From contig OY282363.1 of the NCBI GenBank assembly GCA_958295695.1, positions 1,674,225-1,738,224 of the forward strand: a stretch of 64,000 nt of DNA. The letters run 5' to 3'. Within the stretch, counting starts at the first letter, position 1. The number at the start of each line of letters is the position of its first letter. Below are positions 48,991 to 58,200 of this stretch, one piece after another. Origin of the DNA: an uncultured Alphaproteobacteria bacterium. GTDB lineage: Bacteria; Pseudomonadota; Alphaproteobacteria; SP197. The position numbers and the translations under genes are program-made. The notes beneath the pieces were generated by a model. The model saw only the letters and a list, made by a program, of their open reading frames with translations. It searched no databases and was not told the DNA's origin.

Positions 48991-49692
48991 ATGACGGACA
49001 AGGTCGCGATCGTCTCGGCGGGCGGCAGCGGCATGGGCGCCGCCGCGGCCGAACGGCTGGCGGCGGACGGCTACCGCGTCGCCGTTCTCTCCTCGTCCGG
49101 CAAGGGCGAGGCGCTGGCGGAGAAGCTGGGCGGGCTCGGCGTCACGGGCTCCAACCGCTCCAACGACGACATCCGGCGCCTCGTCGGCCTCGCGACGGAA
49201 CGCTGGGGCCGCATCGACGTCCTGGTCAACAGCGCCGGCCACGGGCCGCGCGGGCCCGTCATGGACCTCACGGACGACGACTGGCGCACCGGCATGGAGG
49301 TCTACTTCCTCTCGGCCGTGCGTCCGACCCGGGCCGTCCTGCCGACGATGGAGGCCCAGGGCTCCGGGGCCATCGTCAACATCTCCACATTCGCCGCCTT
49401 CGAGCCCGACCCCGTCTTCCCCACGTCCGGCGTCTTCCGCGCCGGGCTGGCCGCCTGGTGCAAGCTCTTCGCCGACAGGTACGCCGCGGCCGGCATCCGC
49501 ATGAACAACGTGCTGCCGGGCTTCATCGACAGCCTGCCTGAGAACCCCGATTTCAAGGCCCGCATTCCCATGGCGCGCTACGGCGCCGTGGCGGAGATCG
49601 CCGCCACGGTCGCCTTCCTGGCGTCCGACGGCGCCGGCTACATCACCGGCCAGAACCTCCGCGTCGACGGCGGCGTCACGCGCGCCGTCTGA
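48991..49692 (+). CDS. Short-chain dehydrogenase-like protein with atypical active site
   Basis: 233 residues. Cofactor loop SAGGSGMG (about 9-16), NSAG, the Ser strand IVNISTF, and the C-terminal YITGQNLRVDGGVTRAV. At the usual YxxxK position the sequence reads TSGVFRAGLAAW, so both Tyr and Lys are replaced (by Ser and Arg on alignment). It may bind cofactor without the normal catalytic triad, or use another. GGAGG precedes the ATG. Divergent from the molybdoenzyme gene. Confidence 0.75.
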   Translation: MTDKVAIVSAGGSGMGAAAAERLAADGYRVAVLSSSGKGEALAEKLGGLGVTGSNRSNDDIRRLVGLATERWGRIDVLVNSAGHGPRGPVMDLTDDDWRTGMEVYFLSAVRPTRAVLPTMEAQGSGAIVNISTFAAFEPDPVFPTSGVFRAGLAAWCKLFADRYAAAGIRMNNVLPGFIDSLPENPDFKARIPMARYGAVAEIAATVAFLASDGAGYITGQNLRVDGGVTRAV

Positions 49693-50007
49693 CACGCTTT
49701 CGCCGCCCGCTCCCCGAGGCCCGCGTGGCCTCGGGATTTCAAACCGGGACATTACCCGGCGTTCGACGCCGAGGAAGCCCGAGGGATCGTGCGCGACCTC
49801 GCGAGATGGCCGGACCCTCGGCCAGGTCCGGGTCATCGGCCCGTTCGCGGCGCCGGAACGGGCGGCGGAGGACGTGTTGACGATACCGAGGGCGTAGGCG
49901 GGCTCCATGGCTTCGCGCTCCGCGAGGCGGAGACCGGTCGCCGCCCAGGTTCGCGAAGCGGTAGTCCAGCGCCGGCCGAGTCCCCGTGCAATCCGTGCGG
50001 CCCGTCC
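49693..50007. other. Intergenic region with a possible decayed gene tail
   Basis: About 315 bp between convergent genes. A plus-strand frame (DGRTLGQVRVIGPFAAPERA near 49797-49899) looks like the end of a lost protein gene but has no start; another short frame is offset. No terminator is clear. Confidence 0.25.
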
Positions 50008-52047
50008 CTATCGGATCGCGGGACTCCGGGAAACCGTCACCTCCACCCCATGGACGCTCGTGCTCTCGCCCATGTCCGTCTTTCGCGGGATGTGGAGCAG
50101 ATTCACGTTGTGTCCGCCTTCCCCGCGGGGCCAGCGGCTCTTGTCGGCGAGCAGGGCGCCGGCGGGGACGATGTCGGAGACGACGGCGGTCATGGCGAGC
50201 TCGCCGGCGTCGTTGGCCAGCACGACCCGCTGGCCGTCCGCCACGTCCAGGCGGGCCGCGTCGTCGGGATGGATGGCGACGGCGGGTTCGCCCATGAGCT
50301 CGCGGATGCGGGGGTCGTTGCCGTAGGACGAGTTCATCAGCCACTTGCCGGCGGGCGAAAGGAGGCGCAGACGGCCGTCGCGCGGGGGCGGATCGGCGAC
50401 GGCCCGCGGGGTGCGCGGGTGGCCGTCGGCCTCGGCGCGGGGGCAGGCGATCTCGATCCTGCCGCTCGGCGTGGGGAAGACGCCTTCCGCCCAGAGGACC
50501 AGAGGCTCGTCCGAACCCCAGACCCAGCCCTTCTCCTTGAGCTCGTCGAAGGCGATCCCGAGGCCCATGCCGGCGAGCGCCTCGTCGAGCATCGAGGCGT
50601 CGTCGCGGTGGAGGAACGCTTCCTCGTAGCCCATGGCCGTGGCGAGGCGGCGGAAGATCTCCTGGTTGGGCAGGCTCTCGCCCATCGGTTCGGCGCACTT
50701 CGCCTGGGCGCCGACGGTGAGGTTGAAGTAGGAGCAGGTGAGGTCGTCGAACTCCAGGAAGCTGGCTGCGGGCAGCACGATGTCGGCGTAGTCCGCCGTG
50801 TCCGTGGGGAAGCAGTCCACGACGACGGTGAACAGATCCTCGCGGGCGAGGCCCGAGCGCATCCTCGCCTGGTCGGGGTTGGACGCGACGGGATTGCAGT
50901 TCCACGCCATGTAGGCCCTGAAGCGGCCGGGGTCGTTGAGCGCCGCGGGCACGTCCATCTGGCTGATCCGGGGGCCGGCCGCGCCGCCGTCGCCGGGCTC
51001 CGTCCGGACGGGGGCCGCGCCCTTGCGCGCGATGATGCCGCTGCCGTCGTTGAGGTAGTAGAAGCCCGCGCCGGGCTTGCCGATGTTGCCGGTGAACGCC
51101 GGCAGCATCGCGCAGGCGCGGAAGATGTTGCCGCCGGTCCGCTGGCGCTGCAGGCCCTGGCCGAGCCAGAGCAGGGAAGGGCCGGCGGCGTAGGCGCGGG
51201 CGGCCTCCTCGATGTCCGCGACGGCGAGCCCCGTCTTGTCCGCCGTCCACGCGGGCGTCGCGGCCTGGATGTCCGCCTCGACCTCGTCGTAGCCCAGCAC
51301 GCGGTCCCGGATGTAGCCATGGTCCAGCAGCCCGTCGCGGCGGGCGACGTGGCACATCCCGAAGGCGAGCGCCGCGTCGCTGCCGGGGAGGAGCCGCAGG
51401 TGGAGATCGGCGTCCCGGGCGGTCTCGTGGCGCACGGGGTCGATCGCGATCACCCGCGCCGGGCTTTCCTTCAGCCAGTGCTTGTGGGCGTGCGGCGCGC
51501 TGTGGCTGGGATTCGCGCCCCAGACCACGATGCAGGACGACTCCCTCGCCGTGCGCGGGTCGAAGCCCGTATGGCTGTCGCCGAACACGTAGCCCCAGGC
51601 GGCGTGGCCCGCGTTGTTGCAGATCGAGTCCGGCTCCGCCTCGGTGGCGCCCAGGCGCGCGAAGAAACGGCCGGGGAAGGCGTTCGCGATGGATGAGCAC
51701 GTGCCGGTGTAATGGGTGTGGAGGATCGAGTCCGCGCCGTGCTCCGCGGCGATGTCCTTCAGGCGGCCGGCGGTCTCCGCCAGCGCCTCGTCCCACGGTA
51801 TGCGCTCGAACCGCCCGCGCCCCTTCGCGCCCGTCCGCCGCATGGGATGGAGCAGCCGCGCCCCGGGGTCGAGCCAGACGCCGTTGTAGGCGATGGCGCA
51901 CTTGCCGCAGAGCGCGCCCCGGCTGACCGGGTGGTCGGGATCGCCCAGCACGCGGGCGATCCTGCCGCCGCGCTTGACCACGGCGATGCCGCAGCCGTCG
52001 TAGCAGTCGCGCGGGCAACTGGTCTTGACGATCTCGCGTTCGGCCAT
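50008..52047 (-). CDS. Molybdopterin-dependent oxidoreductase with N-terminal Fe-S motif (formate dehydrogenase/nitrate-reductase-like)
   Basis: 679 residues. Four Cys in SCPRDCYDGCGI plus CGKC (about 10-47) form the [4Fe-4S] domain. The MGD core includes ICNNAGHAAWGYVFGDSHTG, IVVWGANPSHSAP and WNCNPVASNPDQARM; the C-terminal domain has SPAGKWLMNSSYGNDPRIRE. No Cys/Sec at the Mo-ligand position is obvious (the candidate reads NNAGH). GGAG precedes the ATG at 52047 by eight bases. No Tat signal, so cytoplasmic. Two different molybdoenzymes in 6 kb imply molybdenum cofactor synthesis in the cell. Substrate unknown. Confidence 0.88.
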   Translation of the reverse strand: MAEREIVKTSCPRDCYDGCGIAVVKRGGRIARVLGDPDHPVSRGALCGKCAIAYNGVWLDPGARLLHPMRRTGAKGRGRFERIPWDEALAETAGRLKDIAAEHGADSILHTHYTGTCSSIANAFPGRFFARLGATEAEPDSICNNAGHAAWGYVFGDSHTGFDPRTARESSCIVVWGANPSHSAPHAHKHWLKESPARVIAIDPVRHETARDADLHLRLLPGSDAALAFGMCHVARRDGLLDHGYIRDRVLGYDEVEADIQAATPAWTADKTGLAVADIEEAARAYAAGPSLLWLGQGLQRQRTGGNIFRACAMLPAFTGNIGKPGAGFYYLNDGSGIIARKGAAPVRTEPGDGGAAGPRISQMDVPAALNDPGRFRAYMAWNCNPVASNPDQARMRSGLAREDLFTVVVDCFPTDTADYADIVLPAASFLEFDDLTCSYFNLTVGAQAKCAEPMGESLPNQEIFRRLATAMGYEEAFLHRDDASMLDEALAGMGLGIAFDELKEKGWVWGSDEPLVLWAEGVFPTPSGRIEIACPRAEADGHPRTPRAVADPPPRDGRLRLLSPAGKWLMNSSYGNDPRIRELMGEPAVAIHPDDAARLDVADGQRVVLANDAGELAMTAVVSDIVPAGALLADKSRWPRGEGGHNVNLLHIPRKTDMGESTSVHGVEVTVSRSPAIR

Positions 52048-52067
52048 GGGGTCGCTCCCTTCGATGC

Positions 52068-52102
52068 GCCCCTTCGCCAAGCTCGGGGCTCCTCAGGGTG
52101 GG
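52068..52102. repeat. Possible dispersed intergenic repeat
   Basis: The stretch ccccttcgccaagctcgggg and following ctcctcagggtg resemble repeats scattered between genes in alphaproteobacteria. No second full copy was found in this window. Confidence 0.25.
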
Positions 52103-52202
52103 GGAGATTTCGGGCGAAGGAAACCCTCATCCCGGCCATGCCTTCCTTGACGCCGCGCCGCGCCCCGGTGTCCACTCGGCGGAGCCTCGGGAGCCTCCCG
52201 CC

Positions 52203-53051
52203 ATGCCCTACGCCAACATCGAGGTGAGACCGCTCAATCCGGCGATCGGCGCGGTCGTCGAGGGGGTCGATCTCAATCTGGAGCTCGACGACGACACCTG
52301 CCGCGACATCCGCCGGGCCATGCTCGACCATCACGTGATCTTCCTGCCCGGCCAGCGCATCGGGCCGGCCGAACAGCTCGCCTTCGCCCGCCGCTTCGGC
52401 GAGGTCGAGCCGCCGCACCCCGTGTTCGACGTCGTGCCGGAGGCGCCGGAGGTGACCGTGATCGAGCAGGACGGCACGGCGGCCTCGCTCTACAACGACG
52501 TCTGGCACACGGACGTGACGTTCCGCGAGAAACCGGCCATGGCGACCGTCCTGCACTGCCGGACGGCGCCGGAGACCGGCGGCGGCGATACGCTCTGGGC
52601 CAGCCTCCATTCCGCCTACGAGGCGCTGTCGCCGAAGGTCCGCGACATGATCGAGGACATGACGGCGACCCACGACTACTACATGTCCTTCGGCGAATCC
52701 GTGCTGGCCGGCCGGGGCGGGATCGAGAAGCTGGCCCGGGACATCGTCGCGTTGCCGCCGCGGGAGCACCCCGTGGTGCGGACCCATCCGGAGACCGGCC
52801 GCAAGGGGCTCTTCGTCAACCGCACCTTCACCAAGCACATCAACGGGCTCGGCTACGTCGAGCGGGACCATATCCTGCGCATGCTCTGCGAGGTCGCCGA
52901 GCACCCGAACCACCAGGTGCGCTGGACGTGGCGGCCGTACGACCTCGCCATGTGGGACAACCGCTGCACCCTGCACATCGCCACGTCGAACTTCACGAGC
53001 CCGCGCCGGATGCACCGTATCACGCTCCTGGGCGACAAACCCTGTCACTGA
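52203..53051 (+). CDS. TauD/TfdA family Fe(II)/2-oxoglutarate dioxygenase
   Basis: 282 residues, full length. YANIEVRPLNPAIGAVVEGV start, HHVIFLPGQRIGPAEQLAFA, the iron pair in WHTDVTFREKPA (H and D near 101-103), the distal His in NRCTLHIATSNF and the 2OG-binding Arg in RRMHRITLLGD. Members oxidise taurine, 2,4-D or other sulfonates and acids; specificity not readable. Last gene before the lower-GC insert. Confidence 0.9.
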   Translation: MPYANIEVRPLNPAIGAVVEGVDLNLELDDDTCRDIRRAMLDHHVIFLPGQRIGPAEQLAFARRFGEVEPPHPVFDVVPEAPEVTVIEQDGTAASLYNDVWHTDVTFREKPAMATVLHCRTAPETGGGDTLWASLHSAYEALSPKVRDMIEDMTATHDYYMSFGESVLAGRGGIEKLARDIVALPPREHPVVRTHPETGRKGLFVNRTFTKHINGLGYVERDHILRMLCEVAEHPNHQVRWTWRPYDLAMWDNRCTLHIATSNFTSPRRMHRITLLGDKPCH

Positions 53052-53070
53052 CGCGCGCGGCGGTCCCTGC

Positions 53071-55248
53071 ATGTTGGGCTATATCTTCCGAAAGCTATAC
53101 GGCTGGGTGCGGCGGTTGTTCCACCCAACCGGTGCCGAAGCACCGTCTCGATCATCGCCGTGCCATCCTCACGATACTGAGGACACCAGTTGTGTTCGCC
53201 GTGACAACGGTCGGAAAACTGAGGACGGGCCAGCACCAAAATCGGGAATGTCCGGCAGCAGGGAAGGGATTGACAACGCTCCCGACGGTGATGGCCCTCC
53301 CAACCCGCCGTCCGATGGGCCGGCCGACCCGCCACCGAAGGACGATTCAGCGGGCGACAGTGCTTCGGACGAAAGCCAGGATCGCGCGAAGACCCAAACA
53401 CCGCAAGCCCCACGCGCTATAAGTGGAAGACGAAGACGCAAGCCGAAGCAGGCCCCATCATCCATCAAAACGAATGAGCCCGGTGACTCGACCGCAGTTT
53501 CTCGTCCGGACCTGACCTGCCGCCAGCCGGACGGGACTTGGCAATGGGAGATGGTCCTGAGTTGGGACGATGGATGCAAGGTTCGGGGGGTGAAACAGAA
53601 TGGAGAGCTCTTGGAAATGGCTGACCGAGAGTGTCCCGTCCCGTCCTTTCACGGCAACCTTTGTATCGAGTATTCGGATCGAGAACCGGAGAGGGTTTCA
53701 TTGTTTGGTGGGAGTCCCCTTGTCTTCAAACTGCGAGAGGATTGGAGCCGAGAGGGCTACAAGGTTCGAAACGTGACGAAGAAGGGGCACTTCATTGTCA
53801 TCGCTCCTGCGGGGTGGACGCGCAAGGGTCACGTCCCTGTAGAAAAGGAAAGTTGCGTGGATGAAGGATTCACCGCTCACCATGTTTTCCGCGACGGGTC
53901 TGAATCGTCGGAACAGTCAGACTGGATTGGCGAACATGAGATCGGGTTTTCCGGCGCTGGCTATGAACTTGAAGGTGAACATCTCTTCGACGATTCCGAA
54001 CACGGACCGCTCTTTGTCGGCAACGTCCCTGAATTGCGTGCATCCAAAGGCATTGTCTGGGCGCGCATCGGTGAAGAAGGGAAAAGCGGATGGCGGGGTG
54101 ATAATTTCAAACCGGCCGAACGTTCTCTCGAGGATGTTCTGAGTAGCCGACAAGGACGATTCTTCATCCGTGTCTATGATGTTGACCGTTCTCTGATTGA
54201 CAGCGGAGAGTTTCGATACCTGCGCGATCTCAAGGAAATTCGCGTGAATGGCCAGTCGTACAGAGAAAGCATGGTCCTCAAGCCGCCATACTCACGAACG
54301 ACGGTTGAATTCGTGGGAATCGACGATCTAATCTCTCCCGACTTGGAGAGTGAATCCCACACCGAGGTGGAAGGCGGGGGGACGGTCGTCGTCAAGCGAC
54401 ACCCGGGCGGGGATGACTTCCGGTGCCATGTGACGGCCGGCGATGCTTCGATAGACAGCCTCATTCGGTTGCCGCGCGTATGGTGGCGAAGGGGACAAGG
54501 CGGTGGTGAACCCGAAGGATGGCGCGACACACCGTTGACCATGACGCGGCAGGAATTTCGCAAGAACGCTGATGAGGACGTGGCGATACGACTGCGGCTG
54601 CCGCAACGAATGAAGTCGGTTCGTATCGGGTTCGACGATGAATTGGATCGGATATATCGCCGGAAAGGTCAAGAAGAGGATATAGTGATCCCCTTGGTCC
54701 ATTTCGCCGACCACAGGCAGATTGCCCAGAGATTGGATGAGGAGGCATTGTTCAACGCTGACTGCGGCGAAGCGGTGGTGCCGCTCATCCGCGTCGCCGC
54801 CGATCTTGTCCCGGAGATCGCTTTCCTCGTGTCGGAACCGGCGACGGTGCTGGCGGGTGGGCGCGCGGCTCTGCGATGGGAAACCCGGCACGCGGAGGAT
54901 GGCGGCGTTGCGATCGATCCTGAAATCGGTGCGGTCGAACCCAATGGAAGTCGTGGGATCGCGCCATCCGAGACCACGACGTACACGCTGAGGCTGACTG
55001 CTCCCGGCATGGACGACGTGACGAAGACCGTCACCGTCGCTTGGCTCCCTCCACCGGGCGGGAAACTGTGTGCTTGCGTGAAGCGCCGTAACGGGTGGAA
55101 GCGCGGTAGGGGGTTCAGTCACGCTGAAATTCGGGACGCAGGTTTGACGACAGGCGACTCGATCTGCTACTCTATCCCCATTGACAAGCGTCGGCGAAGC
55201 GTTCATCGGATCAACAGGGAGACGCTCAGGAGATTGATCGATGCCTGA
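53071..55248 (+). CDS. Unknown modular protein: disordered N-terminus, beta-rich repeats, Ig-like domain and L13e-like C-terminus
   Basis: 725 residues, no known name. It begins with an amphipathic basic helix (MLGYIFRKLYGWVRRLFHPT), then a disordered acidic/Pro-rich tract to about residue 145. Several beta-rich stretches follow, including a short Ig-like domain near 575-660 (EIAFLVSEPATVLAGGRAAL, TTTYTLRLTAPGMDDVTKTV). The last 60 residues (GRGFSHAEIRDAGLTTGDSI, SIPIDKRRRSVHRINRETL) resemble the ribosomal L13e motif RGF..eEl..AGi...IgI.VDkRRr. No catalytic motif. Its end overlaps the helicase start by eight bases, so they are co-translated partners. GC is lower than the surroundings, indicating acquisition. 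Defence or DNA-processing accessory role is inference. Confidence 0.75.
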   Translation: MLGYIFRKLYGWVRRLFHPTGAEAPSRSSPCHPHDTEDTSCVRRDNGRKTEDGPAPKSGMSGSREGIDNAPDGDGPPNPPSDGPADPPPKDDSAGDSASDESQDRAKTQTPQAPRAISGRRRRKPKQAPSSIKTNEPGDSTAVSRPDLTCRQPDGTWQWEMVLSWDDGCKVRGVKQNGELLEMADRECPVPSFHGNLCIEYSDREPERVSLFGGSPLVFKLREDWSREGYKVRNVTKKGHFIVIAPAGWTRKGHVPVEKESCVDEGFTAHHVFRDGSESSEQSDWIGEHEIGFSGAGYELEGEHLFDDSEHGPLFVGNVPELRASKGIVWARIGEEGKSGWRGDNFKPAERSLEDVLSSRQGRFFIRVYDVDRSLIDSGEFRYLRDLKEIRVNGQSYRESMVLKPPYSRTTVEFVGIDDLISPDLESESHTEVEGGGTVVVKRHPGGDDFRCHVTAGDASIDSLIRLPRVWWRRGQGGGEPEGWRDTPLTMTRQEFRKNADEDVAIRLRLPQRMKSVRIGFDDELDRIYRRKGQEEDIVIPLVHFADHRQIAQRLDEEALFNADCGEAVVPLIRVAADLVPEIAFLVSEPATVLAGGRAALRWETRHAEDGGVAIDPEIGAVEPNGSRGIAPSETTTYTLRLTAPGMDDVTKTVTVAWLPPPGGKLCACVKRRNGWKRGRGFSHAEIRDAGLTTGDSICYSIPIDKRRRSVHRINRETLRRLIDA

Positions 55249-58200
55249 CACCAACGACATACAGGTTTGGCCGGAAAAGATTCGCCAACGCTACGAGAGC
55301 TATTTGAAAACTTCCTTTTTCTTCAAAGAACCCACACTACGGTCCTCATTTCAAAAGGCTCTGCGGAATGAGGGAAGTCTGCTGAAGGGCCCTTACCCCG
55401 AACGGACACGGGGTTTCTTGTGCGGGTTGGAAGCTCGGGCATTGGCGCGAGAGTGTTTTCCGAACGAGAGCGAAGGTCTTGAACCAGCGCTCATCGAGCG
55501 TTCTTTATACACGCATCAGGAGCGCGCCATCCGCGCTATGCATATCGACGATCTGAACGTCGTTGTCGCTACCGGTACCGCCAGCGGCAAGACCGAGAGC
55601 TTTCTCTATCCGATTCTGTTCGAGTTGTACCGTCAGCATCTCGCAGGGGATCTCGGCGAACCGGGCGTGCGAGCGCTGATCCTCTATCCGATGAATGCGC
55701 TCGCCAACGACCAGAGAGAACGTCTTGGCGATGTTTGCAAGAAGTTATACTCCGCCGTGTCTGAGTTTGAACCAACGTTCGGACAATACATCGGTCAAAC
55801 GCCTGAAAACGAAAAAGATCATTGGAGAAACGCCGACGCGAGAACTGAAGATCGTCGGCCCGGAGAGCTCATCTTCCGTGAAGAGATGCGCCGAACACCG
55901 CCCCATATTCTACTGACCAACTACTCGATGCTGGAATACCTGCTGATCCGTCCCGACGACAGCCCCCTGTTCGATGGCGGCCGAGGCGCGCGCTGGCAGT
56001 TCATCGTGCTCGACGAGGCGCACCAGTATCGCGGCGCCAAGGGCATGGAGATGGGAATGCTGATTCGGCGTCTCAAGCAACGGTTACGAGATGGCGGACG
56101 GCAAGGACCGTTCCGTTGTATCGCCACCAGCGCAACCCTTTCCTCCGGTGAAGACGAAGGCGACAAGAAAGTTGTCGCCGAGTTCGCGCAGGAACTCTTT
56201 GGGGAGACCTTCTCCTCGTCCGGCGTTGTTTTCGGCGAACCGGAGACGACGGATGTTGCCAAGCCTCCGAATCGCTATCACGCTTTCCTGCGCGCTCTCG
56301 AGGGGGCGTTCCTCGTTCACAAGAACGGCACGGACGTCGTCGTGCTCAACCGCAAAGACGAAGACGGGAACGGCTCGGTCGCGAAGCCATTGGAAATCGC
56401 TCTGTGCCGCGAGTGCGGCCAGCACTACTATGTTGGTCGGGAGCACGATGGAAAGCTGAAGGAGGCCGTTCGAGATCCCAGCCATCCCGATTTCGGTGTG
56501 GATTACTATCTACCGGAGAAGGATGGGAAAGAGATGCTGTGCCGACACTGCGGCGCACTCTCGAAATCTACACCGGTATGCGACTGCGGAGCCGCTGTTC
56601 CTGTGACGAGGTGCGAATCTCACTCTGACCATGCCGATCAACTGAAGCAATGTAAAACCTGCGGCTACCGTCGTGGAGGCGTCGGCGATCCGGTGCAGGA
56701 GATTGTCCACGGCTCGGACGGACCCAACACTGTTATCGCCACCGCACTGCACGAACTTCTGCCGGAGAACAGACGCAAGGTACTAGCTTTCGCCGATAGC
56801 CGTCAGGAGGCAGCGTTCTTCGCATGGTACGCTCAGGATTCTTATGAAAAGCTGCGTGACCGAAATCTTATATTGAGAGCGATCAAGGCGAAGCCAGTCG
56901 CCAAGGAAGGCCTGTCCATCGACGATTTAAGAAACCGGTTGCTCGGACAATGGGAGCGGGCTGGCTTGTTCGGCGGCGCACATACAGGAGAGGAGAGAAA
57001 CAGGCGGGCACTGACGGCGGTCCTGCGAGAGGCGCTGACGGAGGAAAAACGACTGTCCTTGAGTGGCGTCGGTTTGGTTAAGTGGTTCGTCGGACTTCCC
57101 GACGATCTGAGTTTACCCGAAGTCATGCAACGACCGCCATGTAACTTCACGGATGACGAGGCGCGTTACCTGATCGGATATCTTCTGGACGAGTTGCGCC
57201 CGCGCCGCGCCATGAATTTGCCGCCGGGCGCGGGTACGCCGATATGGGACGATGTATCACCTTGGCCGCAGAAGGCTTTCGGCCTTGGGTCTCCGGGCAG
57301 ACGACGGCACGTGTACCAATGGGGCAGTTTCCAATCGTCGGTGGTGAAGCATTTCCTTGGCCGGCTACTCGCGAGTAGTGGGTTATCTCTCCACGAGAGG
57401 CGGAATGACTCGACGAAGCTCATGGAAGATGTATGGCGCGCTTTACCGAAGCATGGTGACGACCCAATCCTTTTGCGAGCCAAGGATAACGGGACATTTC
57501 GACTCAACCCGTGTTGGTTGCGAATCAAACCTGCCGAGCCCGACGAGATATGGGAATGTCAAACATGTGCGACTCTGAGCACCTACAACGTTCGCGGAGT
57601 CTGTCCCAGGGATCGTTGTCTCGGTAGTTTGTCACGAGTTGACCAAAAGCGTCTTGAGGGAAATCATTATAGAATTCTCTACCAAAACATTGGCTTGCCT
57701 CCTACTCTGAGTGCGGAAGAACATACCGCCCAGATCGATAGCGACGAGGCGCGCCGGAAACAAGACAGATTCAAGAACGGTGGAATCCATCTTCTCAGTT
57801 CCTCCACCACCTTCGAAGTGGGCGTCGATTTAGGTGACTTGGACGCTGTGTTTCTCCGCAATATGCCGCCGGAATCGTTCAACTATACCCAACGAGTCGG
57901 GCGTGCCGGGCGACGAGAGAGCACTCCCGGTTTGGCGTTGACCTACTGCCGCCGCAACCCACACGATCTTTATCATTACGAGGACCCCGAAGACCGCGTG
58001 ATTGAAAGCAAGGTACGTCCGCCGCGTCTGAGTATGACAAATCAGAAAATTATCTTGCGGCATGTGGCCGCCACTGCTCTGTCGGCATTTTTCAGGAAAA
58101 ATGCGCTACGCTTCAAGACTGTAGATAACCTTATTGGAGATTGGTCAGATCCTCGTGCAGCCTTAGATTTGAAAGTATTTTGTGAAGGTAATGATAAATT

